From assembly GCA_030539595.1 (NCBI GenBank), contig JAUNXW010000048.1:1-10566 (forward strand): a stretch of 10,566 nt of DNA. The letters run 5' to 3'. A program made the position numbers and the translations under genes. Within the stretch, counting starts at the first letter, position 1, and each line of letters starts with the position of its first letter. Below are positions 1 through 6,575 of the stretch, one piece after another. The DNA comes from Methanocorpusculum sp. (lineage in GTDB: Archaea > Halobacteriota > Methanomicrobia > Methanomicrobiales > Methanocorpusculaceae). Below the pieces are notes generated by a model. The model did no database searches and had not been told where the DNA came from. It saw nothing but the letters and a program-made list of their open reading frames with translations.

Positions 1-435
1 GAATTAAAAGTTGCCCCAAGAGTATTCAACACAAAAGCCTGCTGGATAACATTCGATGAAAATGCGCCGCTTACACCGCAAAATATTGCAGGCTCACTTC
101 ACGGAACAGAACACGCATTGATTGCTGCTATGCCGGTTTATGTATTATCCGACCGTTCAGACATCGGAGGAGTTTCAACTCCAATGCATTTTGATACAGC
201 AGCTCCGACAATTTTTATTTACGACGGAGTTGCCGGTGGAATTGGATTGTCTGAAAAAGCCGCGGAGATTTTTCCAAAGATTATCTCGCTTGCTGAAAAA
301 ATGGTTTCCGAGTGTGAATGCGAAAACGGATGTCCTTCATGTATTCAGTCGCCAAAGTGCGGGAACAATAATCAGTTCCTTGATAAACAGGGAACAAAAG
401 TTCTTCTTGAGTGGCTAAAAAAAGAGAGTGCTTAA
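1..435 (+). CDS. DUF1998/MrfA-type DEAD/DEAH-box helicase, C-terminal fragment
   Basis: The gene runs in from before the window; the visible 144 codons in frame 1 end at TAA 433-435. The fragment carries the hallmark C-terminal zinc domain (DUF1998/MZB) of MrfA/YprA-type superfamily 2 helicases: a stretch reading HFDTAAPTIFIYDGVAGGIG, then a cysteine cluster C-x-C-x3-C-x2-C-x5-C (ECECENGCPSCIQSPKCG) and the NxNxxLDKxG signature. In Bacillus MrfA this domain binds zinc and the protein is a 3'-5' DNA helicase in mitomycin-lesion repair; related helicases also occur in defence clusters. The helicase core (Walker A and B) is upstream and unseen, so activity cannot be judged. It lies on the same strand as the BrxD-like operon beginning 4 kb downstream, and its stop is only 4 nt from the stop of the convergent I42 gene. 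The family call is firm; the cellular role is open. Confidence 0.9.
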   Translation, partial: ELKVAPRVFNTKACWITFDENAPLTPQNIAGSLHGTEHALIAAMPVYVLSDRSDIGGVSTPMHFDTAAPTIFIYDGVAGGIGLSEKAAEIFPKIISLAEKMVSECECENGCPSCIQSPKCGNNNQFLDKQGTKVLLEWLKKESA

Positions 436-439
436 AAAT

Positions 440-1198
440 TTAGATGAAGGTAAGGTTGAAGAAGAAACTGTTTGCTGTTCCCTCTTCCCATGACCTCTTG
501 TATTCTGCACCGAAGGTGTATGTTCCTGCTTTTTCTGCTGTGACATACCACTTATATGTTCCTCCGACACCAACCATACCCTCTTCGTGTTCATCGACAA
601 TGTAATTTTCTTTGACAAGTCTTACATCAGATTTTGAAGAAACTTTCCATTCATATCCTGTTGTTGGGTTTCCTGCTGTAATAATTTCTACATTGTCACC
701 GACAGAGGGGTTAACATTTCCGTCAAACCTCACAATCATAATTGGATCAGGTGAAGCAGTGTGTCCATCAATATCATTTACAACAATCGTCTGCGTGAAT
801 GTGTAAAGCGGAGCATTATCCTCCCAAGAACGTTTGTAGACTGCGGTGAATGTGTATGTTCCTGCTTTTTCTGCAGAAATTATGTAAGTCTGCGCTCCGC
901 CTGCTCCGTCGAGATTTTCTGAGTTTTCTCTTTGTGCATAATGTTCTTCAACAGTTAAACCATCGCTTGAAGTAATTTCCCAATTATATCCTGTTGTCGG
1001 ATTTGACGGTAAGATAAACTGAATTTTATCATTTGCATAAATGTTCGATGTCTGTTTTTCAACGGACACTGTAAGCACAGGGGCTTTTATTTTAGTGTTA
1101 TTGGTTTGGTTTTCATCATGCGGAGTAATACATCCGGCAATTAACACAGCGGATGCGATTATCAGCGCACCGATTAAGAGAATTGTAATTTTTCTCAT
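440..1198 (-). CDS. Tandem-domain I42 (chagasin-like) protease inhibitor lipoprotein
   Basis: The 252-aa product starts with a signal peptide (MRK, hydrophobic stretch to residue 22) ending in a lipobox-like LIAGC with Cys23, so it is probably a lipid-anchored protein outside the membrane. Two homologous domains follow. Domain 1 (about 40-142) has NPTTGYNW at 66-73, GAGG at 98-101 and KRSWE at 122-126; domain 2 (about 153-252) has NPTTGYEW at 177-184, GVGG at 210-213 and KRSWE at 234-238. These are the three loop motifs of the I42 family (NPTTGY, GxGG, RPW-like), which in chagasin insert into the active site of papain-type cysteine proteases. Here RPW is replaced by RSW in both domains. The ATG at 1196-1198 is supported by a TATA box that predicts an almost leaderless mRNA. 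The target is unknown: it may be an own, host or competitor protease, or the fold may serve as an adhesion/surface module. Confidence 0.9.
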   Translation of the reverse strand: MRKITILLIGALIIASAVLIAGCITPHDENQTNNTKIKAPVLTVSVEKQTSNIYANDKIQFILPSNPTTGYNWEITSSDGLTVEEHYAQRENSENLDGAGGAQTYIISAEKAGTYTFTAVYKRSWEDNAPLYTFTQTIVVNDIDGHTASPDPIMIVRFDGNVNPSVGDNVEIITAGNPTTGYEWKVSSKSDVRLVKENYIVDEHEEGMVGVGGTYKWYVTAEKAGTYTFGAEYKRSWEEGTANSFFFNLTFI

Positions 1199-1217
1199 AT
1201 ATAGTAATTAGAATGGA

Positions 1218-1226
1218 TTATATAAG
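1218..1226 (-). promoter_or_regulatory. TATA box for the I42 lipoprotein gene
   Basis: Read on the minus strand the site is CTTATATAA, centred about 25 nt before the ATG at 1198. With the usual archaeal TATA-to-start distance, transcription would begin at or within a few bases of the ATG, giving a leaderless mRNA; no Shine-Dalgarno site is visible, which agrees. Confidence 0.65.
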
Positions 1227-1244
1227 TAATTTCAGTAAACTGTG

Positions 1245-1250
1245 AAAAAA
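1245..1250 (-). terminator. Oligo-T terminator of the glycosyltransferase operon
   Basis: On the minus strand a run of six T lies 18 nt after the GT2 stop codon, without an obvious hairpin, as expected for archaeal intrinsic termination. It sits just before the TATA box of the next minus-strand gene, separating the two transcription units. Confidence 0.5.
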
Positions 1251-1268
1251 GTTGTAGTTATCAAAGAG

Positions 1269-2387
1269 TTATTTGGTTGCTCTCCATGTAACATTGCGGT
1301 TGACAAAGAAATTCCATATAAACGCTACAAGTATTCCAATGATATTTGCAGCAATATACCATAGTCCAACTAAATCTGTGAATATAAATAATACACCCAT
1401 ATTGATTAAAGTGCCGCATATTGATATAACTTGATAAGATAAAAATCTCTTCCACTTTCTTGAAAATTTATTATTTGAACCTCCTTTAAATGTCCAGAAA
1501 TCATTCAAGATGAAATTGGTAATGATTGATGCTTCAATTGCAAAAAATGATGAGATTAAATAATATAAATGTGCCCATTCTGTAAATGCAAATAAAACAG
1601 CAGTATTTACAAATATTCCGGAAAGACCGACAATCCCGAATTTCAATATCTTCATCCATTCTTTCCACACCTTTGTATCGTGATGAGTGAATGCAAACAA
1701 TCCAATATTAATACACTGACTGATGTAATCAGTCATCGTTGATATTTTTAATTTACTCTCACCAACCTCCCTATCCTTAAATGTAAACGGAATTTCTTTA
1801 AATGATTCCCATTTACCTTTACCGAGAACTTCCATAAGTATTTTGTAGCCTCTTGGTTTCAGTTCTGAGTTTTTTACGACATCGCGTTTTATTGCAAAAA
1901 ATCCGCTGACCGGGTCGGTTACATCTGGAAACAGAACTCTGCCCAAACCTGTGGCACCAAGAGAAATAACTCTACGTTTCAGCGGCCAATTTTGAATATC
2001 TCCGCCTTTTGTATATCTGCTCCCTATGCAGACATCATATTTTTCATCTTCAATAGCATAGTAAAACTGCGGAATTAAATTCACCGGATGAGAAAAGTCA
2101 GCATCAATTACCTGAATAATATCAGACTGTGCTTTGAAAAAACCCTCAACAACAGATTGTGACAAACCATGATCTTCAAGTCTGACAATCAGATTCAGAT
2201 TAGAATATGATTTTTGAAGATTTTTCACAGCATCTATTGTCCCGTCTTTTGAATTGTCATCAACTACAAGAATTTCCCCATCTATTTCACTTTTGTTTAA
2301 AACTGAGAGTACTGCTTTAATTATATTCTCAATGTTTGCAATTTCGTTATATGTTGGAATAATGACTGTAAATGAATAGTTATTCAA
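1269..2387 (-). CDS. GT2 polyprenyl-phosphate glycosyltransferase with C-terminal GtrA-like membrane domain
   Basis: The 372-aa protein has an N-terminal GT-A domain of the DPM1/GT2 type (residues 5-235): VIIPTYNE at 8-15, the nucleotide-sugar motif VVDDNS at 41-46, the metal-binding DADFSHP at 95-101, GSRYTKGG at 122-129 and DPVSGFFAI at 158-166. Residues 247-372 form a GtrA-like domain with four hydrophobic segments, including NFILNDFWTF and the repeat-like NFFVNRNVTW. Such fusions move a sugar from UDP- or GDP-sugar to a polyprenyl phosphate on the cytoplasmic face; GtrA parts are thought to help flip or anchor the lipid-linked sugar. Start is TTG (2385-2387), chosen because a strong Shine-Dalgarno site sits 6 nt before it and no in-frame ATG exists nearby. 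It lies 11 nt after the GT-C gene, so the two are surely co-transcribed and probably consecutive steps. Sugar identity cannot be read from the sequence. Confidence 0.92.
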   Translation of the reverse strand: MNNYSFTVIIPTYNEIANIENIIKAVLSVLNKSEIDGEILVVDDNSKDGTIDAVKNLQKSYSNLNLIVRLEDHGLSQSVVEGFFKAQSDIIQVIDADFSHPVNLIPQFYYAIEDEKYDVCIGSRYTKGGDIQNWPLKRRVISLGATGLGRVLFPDVTDPVSGFFAIKRDVVKNSELKPRGYKILMEVLGKGKWESFKEIPFTFKDREVGESKLKISTMTDYISQCINIGLFAFTHHDTKVWKEWMKILKFGIVGLSGIFVNTAVLFAFTEWAHLYYLISSFFAIEASIITNFILNDFWTFKGGSNNKFSRKWKRFLSYQVISICGTLINMGVLFIFTDLVGLWYIAANIIGILVAFIWNFFVNRNVTWRATK

Positions 2388-2391
2388 TTTG

Positions 2392-2400
2392 AATCATCTC
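2392..2400 (-). promoter_or_regulatory. Shine-Dalgarno site deciding the TTG start of the GT2 gene
   Basis: On the minus strand GAGATGATT matches the archaeal SD consensus GAGGTGATC at seven of nine positions and is followed by 4 nt and then TTG (its core GAGATGA lies 6 nt from TTG). It overlaps the TGA stop of the upstream GT-C gene, so translation of the two genes is probably coupled. Confidence 0.6.
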
Positions 2401-3901
2401 ACTTTGACATGAATACATATATTCCTGTATTCTGACCAATGAAATTCGTGTTTGTGTTAAGCCATTCCAATGCATCTCCATTGGGATTTGCGGCAGAGAT
2501 GTCTCCGGTTACAATATAATATACTGGTGCATCACCGCGTTCTTTTTCTAATTCATCCAATTCAGCACCGGTTGTAATATATTTCTCAATTGTTCTGTCG
2601 GTTGAATTATCATAATAATAGTCAAATGCAAGACTCATATATGAAGGCATAACTGCGACATAATCTCCATCATTTGTTTCGTCAGAGATTATTTTTGACA
2701 TTCCCCTCCAGTCCTCTTTGGAATAACTGGTATAATACGATGAAAGATATGGGATACTTACGAGGCATAACAGAACCAACACTACAACTGCAACTTTTTT
2801 GTAATCTATCTCTTTTGGTATAAAACAAAATGCAGAAGCTATTGCTGTAAAGAAAAATGGTAGTATATAAATAAGATATCTTGGGCTCATAGGCATTTTG
2901 AATGCAAGGATAATGCTGACTATAAATGGTAAAATCAACGATAATATCAGCAGATAAGAATAGTTTCTTTTATCTTTATTTTTGAAGAGATAAGCTATAC
3001 CGGCAATCGCAAGTATTGAAAATATTACCGTAAGATATATTTCACTGCCTGATATGAGAACAAGAGTATTTGTAAATACATCTATGCCCGAAAGACCCCA
3101 TGTAGGATTACCTGATGTTCTTACAAAGAATAATCCGATTGTAACTATTATCAGCGGCAGTGAAACTACAATAAATGAAATCAGACTTATTGCAATCGGA
3201 ACTGCTGATTTTATGTTTTTTACAAACTCTTTACGCTTAACAATTATTGCATGCAGAATTAATATTCCAACCCCAACAAAAACATAAAAGTGAGTCCAAA
3301 ATGCAAGAGAGGAGAATACTCCGAATAATATCCAAAATTTAAGTCCTTCCGATTTTAGCGCAATCAAATAAAACAGAACTGCAATTGAGAAGAAAAACAG
3401 CATTGTTGTATATGCTCTTGCATCCTGTGAATAAAATATGTGGAACGAGGAAAATGTAATTAGTCCGGCAGTTATTATTCCGCATATGCGTCCGCTGATT
3501 TCTCTCCCTATAAAATAAAAAACAGGGATTGTTAGAGCGCCAAATAATGCAGGCAGGAATCTAAGAATAACTTCACTGCTGCCAAAGGCAAGCATAAAGT
3601 GTTCAAACCAGTAAAACAGAGGAGGATTGAATTCCCCACCTGCTGTTGATTCCCATATTCCGGATAATGACTTTTGAGCAAAATCAAGACTTGCTCCTTC
3701 ATCCAGCCAGATAGAGTTGAAACCGAGATTAACAAATCTTAGAACAATCCCAATTAATGTCAATGCAATTAACATCCATGCGTACGGATTATATCTGATT
3801 ACATTTTTGATGTTTGCAAAATTTATATCTTTAAAAGACTGAATCTGATATTGTTCTTCTGCGGGTATAGATATGATTTTTTTACCACTGCTTTTTTTCA
3901 C
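2399..3901 (-). CDS. GT-C (GT39/PMT_2, ArnT-like) membrane glycosyltransferase
   Basis: A 500-aa multi-pass membrane protein with about 40 cytoplasmic N-terminal residues, then roughly ten to twelve hydrophobic segments (first at 41-58) and a soluble C-terminal part from about 390. The first outer loop has WLDEG at 65-69, whose Asp67-Glu68 correspond to the catalytic acidic pair of PMT/ArnT enzymes, followed by NPPLFYW (92-98), the SQDARAY motif (158-164) and WTHFY (202-206), all typical of the PMT_2/GT39 group. Such enzymes take a sugar from a polyprenyl-phosphate donor and put it on protein, lipid or glycan at the outer face. The neighbouring GT2-GtrA gene is the natural donor maker. The start is GTG (3899-3901); no ATG is in frame upstream, and a nine-codon reading frame overlaps this start. 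The operon is visibly AT-richer than the genes from 4.7 to 8.8 kb, compatible with a separately acquired surface-glycan cassette (inference). Confidence 0.9.
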   Translation of the reverse strand: MKKSSGKKIISIPAEEQYQIQSFKDINFANIKNVIRYNPYAWMLIALTLIGIVLRFVNLGFNSIWLDEGASLDFAQKSLSGIWESTAGGEFNPPLFYWFEHFMLAFGSSEVILRFLPALFGALTIPVFYFIGREISGRICGIITAGLITFSSFHIFYSQDARAYTTMLFFFSIAVLFYLIALKSEGLKFWILFGVFSSLAFWTHFYVFVGVGILILHAIIVKRKEFVKNIKSAVPIAISLISFIVVSLPLIIVTIGLFFVRTSGNPTWGLSGIDVFTNTLVLISGSEIYLTVIFSILAIAGIAYLFKNKDKRNYSYLLILSLILPFIVSIILAFKMPMSPRYLIYILPFFFTAIASAFCFIPKEIDYKKVAVVVLVLLCLVSIPYLSSYYTSYSKEDWRGMSKIISDETNDGDYVAVMPSYMSLAFDYYYDNSTDRTIEKYITTGAELDELEKERGDAPVYYIVTGDISAANPNGDALEWLNTNTNFIGQNTGIYVFMSK

Positions 3902-3927
3902 TTTGTATTTTGCCCCATTGAATTCAT
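3898..3927 (-). other. Possible 9-codon upstream ORF overlapping the GT-C start
   Basis: On the minus strand ATG at 3927-3925 opens the peptide MNSMGQNTK and stops at TGA 3900-3898, sharing the bases GTGA with the GTG start of the GT-C gene. The TATA box lies about 25 nt before this ATG, the distance that would place the transcript start on it. A leaderless mini-cistron coupled to the main gene is therefore possible; an accidental frame is equally possible for so short a stretch. Confidence 0.3.
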
Positions 3928-3947
3928 TATTAATTCTGTTTTAAAAA

Positions 3948-3955
3948 TATATAAA
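3948..3955 (-). promoter_or_regulatory. TATA box of the glycosyltransferase operon
   Basis: The minus strand reads TTTATATATTTTT here, a strong archaeal TATA box. It lies about 50 nt before the GTG start of the GT-C gene and about 25 nt before the ATG of the small upstream frame, so the mRNA probably starts near 3925. Confidence 0.6.
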
Positions 3956-3978
3956 TAGAGTTCTCTGTTTGAAATAAT

Positions 3979-3996
3979 ATCTGGAGTTTGTCCAAT
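3979..3996 (+). repeat. Intergenic repeat element, copy A (ATCTGGAGTTTGTCCAAT)
   Basis: This 18-mer recurs with two differences at 4083-4100 (ATCTGGAGGTTGCCCAAT), about 100 bp away on the same strand. Its right part, continued as GAGTTTGTCCAATTGTGA, recurs with two differences at 10301-10318. All copies are outside genes. Confidence 0.55.
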
Positions 3997-4082
3997 TGTG
4001 ATGTACTCGAAGATTAGAAATCACTGAACAACAATTATTCACGGATTAATTTATATCATAGAATTTGCTATTGTACAACCTC

Positions 4083-4100
4083 ATCTGGAGGTTGCCCAAT
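4083..4100 (+). repeat. Intergenic repeat element, copy B
   Basis: ATCTGGAGGTTGCCCAAT, 16 of 18 bases identical to copy A. Here the element overlaps a perfect 7-bp inverted repeat, CAACCTC (4076-4082) and GAGGTTG (4088-4094), with a 5-nt loop; copy A has no such partner arm. It may be a protein-binding site or a remnant of a small repeat. Confidence 0.5.
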
Positions 4101-4191
4101 CACGTATTAAATCCCTTTAAAACCTCAACAAACAAACAGCACAAATTTCTATCCTTATCAACCAGACTATTCTCCTCCATACACTCATTGC

Positions 4192-4200
4192 AAATACTTA
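4192..4200 (+). promoter_or_regulatory. Weak TATA-like box before the DJ-1 gene
   Basis: AAATACTTA lies about 32 nt before the ATG at 4228, a distance that fits a nearly leaderless start. The match to the consensus is weak. The better TATA-like box TTTATATC at 4050-4057 would instead give a leader of about 150 nt. Confidence 0.3.
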
Positions 4201-4227
4201 ATCAATTCAAAACACCAACAATTCTAC

Positions 4228-4740
4228 ATGAAAATTCTCTTTGTGATTGCCTCATACAGATTCATGGATCGTGAATACACCATTCCAAAGAACGCTCTTT
4301 TAGAAAAAGGTGCAGAGTGTATAACCGCATCCACAGTAAAAGGCACTTGTTACGGCATGCACGGCGAACTTGTCGAATCGGACTTAACTATAGACGAAGT
4401 CAATGCGGATGATTATGACGGAATAATTATCGCAGGTGGAATCGGATGCCAGGACGAACTCTGGAGAAACGAAAAACTCATCGATATCGTAAATAAAATA
4501 GGAACAAAAGGAAAACTCGCAGCAGCTATTTGCCTTGCTCCAATGATTTTAGGAGAAGCAGGACTGCTTGCTGGCAAAAAAGCAACAACATTCGATACCC
4601 CCGCATGTCACCGCGTCTTAGAACTTGATAAGGCAACTGTTGTTTCAGACAACGTAGTCCGCGACGGAAACATCGTCACCGCAAAAGGACCGTTTGACGC
4701 AGAAGAATTTACAAAAGAAATACTCAACGTATTATACTGA
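4228..4740 (+). CDS. DJ-1/PfpI superfamily protein
   Basis: The 170-aa protein matches a single DJ-1/PfpI (class I glutamine-amidotransferase-like) domain in length and order: KILFVIA strand, the conserved Glu17 in the DREYTIP stretch, the IIIAGG loop at 67-71, the nucleophile elbow AAAICLAP with Cys102, and ACHRVLE with His128. Members are deglycases/glyoxalases, chaperones or intracellular peptidases; sequence alone does not choose among them. The usual residue after the nucleophile is often His or Ala-Gly in relatives, while here it is Leu. There are four more cysteines (31, 41, 74, 127), so a redox-sensing role is conceivable. Its stop is 5 nt before the TPR gene, so it probably leads that operon, though a stress protein may simply share the promoter. 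Start at ATG 4228 gives the normal N-terminal strand. Confidence 0.9.
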   Translation: MKILFVIASYRFMDREYTIPKNALLEKGAECITASTVKGTCYGMHGELVESDLTIDEVNADDYDGIIIAGGIGCQDELWRNEKLIDIVNKIGTKGKLAAAICLAPMILGEAGLLAGKKATTFDTPACHRVLELDKATVVSDNVVRDGNIVTAKGPFDAEEFTKEILNVLY

Positions 4741-4745
4741 AAAGC

Positions 4746-6575
4746 ATGGACTCATCACAGGAGACAACCAAAAACATCTCTGTCGCAATGGAGCTGTTTA
4801 ACTCCGGCAAATACAGCGAAGTAATAAATTTTGCATCCGGCACAAGCGATTCGGCTCTTCTACTTCTTGCCGCAAGAAGCTACACGCAGACAGGTCAGTA
4901 CGACACAGCCGAGTATCTCTTAAAAGATTTAATCCGGCAGATGCCCAACTCCTCATATCTCCATGGATACCTCGCGAAAGTCTATGAAAAAACAGGAAGC
5001 GAAAAAGCCGAAAAAGAATACGCCGCAGCACTCGCTCTTGACTCAGAAAACAGACTTGCCATCGCAGGATATGCAGAAGTTCTGCTTTCCAAAAATGACC
5101 TCCGCGGAGCAATCCCTCTTCTTAGGGCTCTCGTCAGAATCGAAAACAACGACAGCGACATAAGAAAACTGATGCAGATATTGACAAGCGTCGGAGAACC
5201 TGCAGAAGCGATAACCCTTCACCTCCAGAATTTCGGAGAAAACTCTTACTCCAAAGAATATCTTGAAGCACTCATCGAATCAAAAGAATATCAGAAAGCG
5301 CTTAATATTGCCCTGACCGCATGGAATACAACAAAAGACACAGCATATCTCAGACTTGATTTAGAAGCGCTCGCATCCTTAGACCCAAAAGCCGCCGAAA
5401 GCGCTTATCGTTCTGCTTTAGACAGTTTTGAAGAAGAAAATCTTGACGATGAAAACGTCAGTTCAATCAGATTCTCATACATCCTCTTGGAAAAACTTCT
5501 CGAAAACTTTGACGCGGCAAAATACGAACTTGACATCTTAACCAAAACAAACGATGACCCTGTTTACAAACTTCTCGACGCAGAACTTGAATCAAAAATG
5601 GGGAACGGAGAAAAGGCAAACAAAATCTACAGATGTCTCATAGATTCGGTCTGCAGCGCTGACGAAGTTGATTATGCTTCCGCAGAACTTGTAATTGACC
5701 GCTTTGTAAACTTCCTCGGATTTGTCAGAACAAAAGAAGAAGTTGCGGGAATCATCAGCGTGATTCTTTCCAAATATCCGGTATCGGTCTGTCTTTCAAA
5801 AATCGCCAGAGCTTACGAAGAAGCCGATTCATCAACTCAGGCAAAAGACTGGTATTACAGAGCATATCGCGCAGATTTCGTCCGCGGAGGAATTGCATAC
5901 GCAAAATATCTGCGCAGAACCCATCAAGACAGGGAATGCGAAACGGTCATCAGATACATCTTAATGAACGCTTCAAAAATGGAAGACATTGAGTATGCCT
6001 CAAAATGTGTTCTGAACTGCGACGAAGAAATCTACAAACTGTCAAAAGCTCGCGACATGGTTTTGAAAAAACTTGCCTCAGTCTCTGACAGCCTTTCATC
6101 AGTCGGTCGCGAGATGCTTTCTGCAGGCTACTTATATTCAGCCATGGACTCTTTTGAGTGTCAGGACTATGAAGGATGTAAATGGTACTGCCTTGCTGGA
6201 ATTGATGTTCTGCCGTGTTATCCTGAAAAAATCAGCGTGAATGATTTTATGGACGTTCTTTCCCGTGCGAAAGGAAGAGCACTTGTAGAAAGACCTGTTT
6301 TGCTTGACAAAGCAGCTGCCGAACTTCAGATAATAGACGACGGTGAGGCTGAAGAAATTCTTCCAGACCTTGACGAGCGCGAGAAAAAAGCTGTTGAATT
6401 CTTAAAAGAACACCGCGAGGCAACCGAAATGGACTTGCGGGCGATTCTTGAAACAAGACGCGTAGCCGGAATCATCAACGGAATTATGGATAAAACTTCG
6501 TCTGTGGGAATTTTGTTAATCGAAAAACGTGGTGTCGGAGAAAGAGGTGAGATTTACGGCTATATCGGCAAGTAA
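4746..6575 (+). CDS. TPR-repeat protein with C-terminal winged-helix-like domain, partner of BrxD-like ATPase
   Basis: A 609-aa soluble protein without signal peptide or membrane segment. The N-terminal part is made of helical repeats; clear TPR units lie around residues 36-66, 70-100 and 104-133 (for example YTQTGQYDTAEYLLKDLIR and YLAKVYEKTGSEKAEKEYA), followed by more degenerate helical repeats up to about 520. An acidic linker (IIDDGEAEEILPDLDE) leads to residues 542-609, which look like a winged helix: EKKAVEFLKEH, a second helix pair ending IINGIMD, and a beta wing with a basic RGVGERGEIYGYIG tip. That suggests a scaffold contacting nucleic acid or a partner. The ATG is 5 nt after the DJ-1 stop with no good SD, so coupling is likely; ATG at codon 15 is an alternative. 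Its last codons overlap the BrxD-like gene. I recognise no named family for the full-length protein. Confidence 0.85.
   Translation: MDSSQETTKNISVAMELFNSGKYSEVINFASGTSDSALLLLAARSYTQTGQYDTAEYLLKDLIRQMPNSSYLHGYLAKVYEKTGSEKAEKEYAAALALDSENRLAIAGYAEVLLSKNDLRGAIPLLRALVRIENNDSDIRKLMQILTSVGEPAEAITLHLQNFGENSYSKEYLEALIESKEYQKALNIALTAWNTTKDTAYLRLDLEALASLDPKAAESAYRSALDSFEEENLDDENVSSIRFSYILLEKLLENFDAAKYELDILTKTNDDPVYKLLDAELESKMGNGEKANKIYRCLIDSVCSADEVDYASAELVIDRFVNFLGFVRTKEEVAGIISVILSKYPVSVCLSKIARAYEEADSSTQAKDWYYRAYRADFVRGGIAYAKYLRRTHQDRECETVIRYILMNASKMEDIEYASKCVLNCDEEIYKLSKARDMVLKKLASVSDSLSSVGREMLSAGYLYSAMDSFECQDYEGCKWYCLAGIDVLPCYPEKISVNDFMDVLSRAKGRALVERPVLLDKAAAELQIIDDGEAEEILPDLDEREKKAVEFLKEHREATEMDLRAILETRRVAGIINGIMDKTSSVGILLIEKRGVGERGEIYGYIGK
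6537..6540 (+). promoter_or_regulatory. Shine-Dalgarno site for the BrxD-like ATPase, inside the TPR gene
   Basis: GGAG lies 6 nt before GTG at 6547, within the last codons of the TPR gene. It makes GTG 6547 a better start than GTG 6529 or 6532, which have no SD, and points to coupled translation of the two genes. Confidence 0.45.

Larger units (their letters stand above)
3902..4227. other. 326-bp divergent intergenic region
   Basis: It separates the minus-strand glycosyltransferase operon from the plus-strand DJ-1/TPR/BrxD-like/HD run. It holds the GT promoter at its left end, two copies of a short repeated element (3979-3996 and 4083-4100), a TTTATATC box at 4050-4057 that could be a plus-strand promoter, a 7-bp inverted repeat at 4076-4094, and a G-depleted stretch from 4105 to the DJ-1 start. 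No convincing coding frame is seen. Confidence 0.6.

Noticed and set aside
1717..1735. Perfect 8-bp inverted repeat TGACTGAT/ATCAGTCA with 3-nt loop
   Set aside because: It lies inside the GT2 coding frame (residues near TMTDYISQ) and can arise by chance; no regulatory context.
4065..4274. 69-codon plus-strand frame across the 4.1-kb intergenic region
   Set aside because: It overlaps the DJ-1 start in another frame, resembles nothing, and its odd composition follows from the G-depleted DNA.
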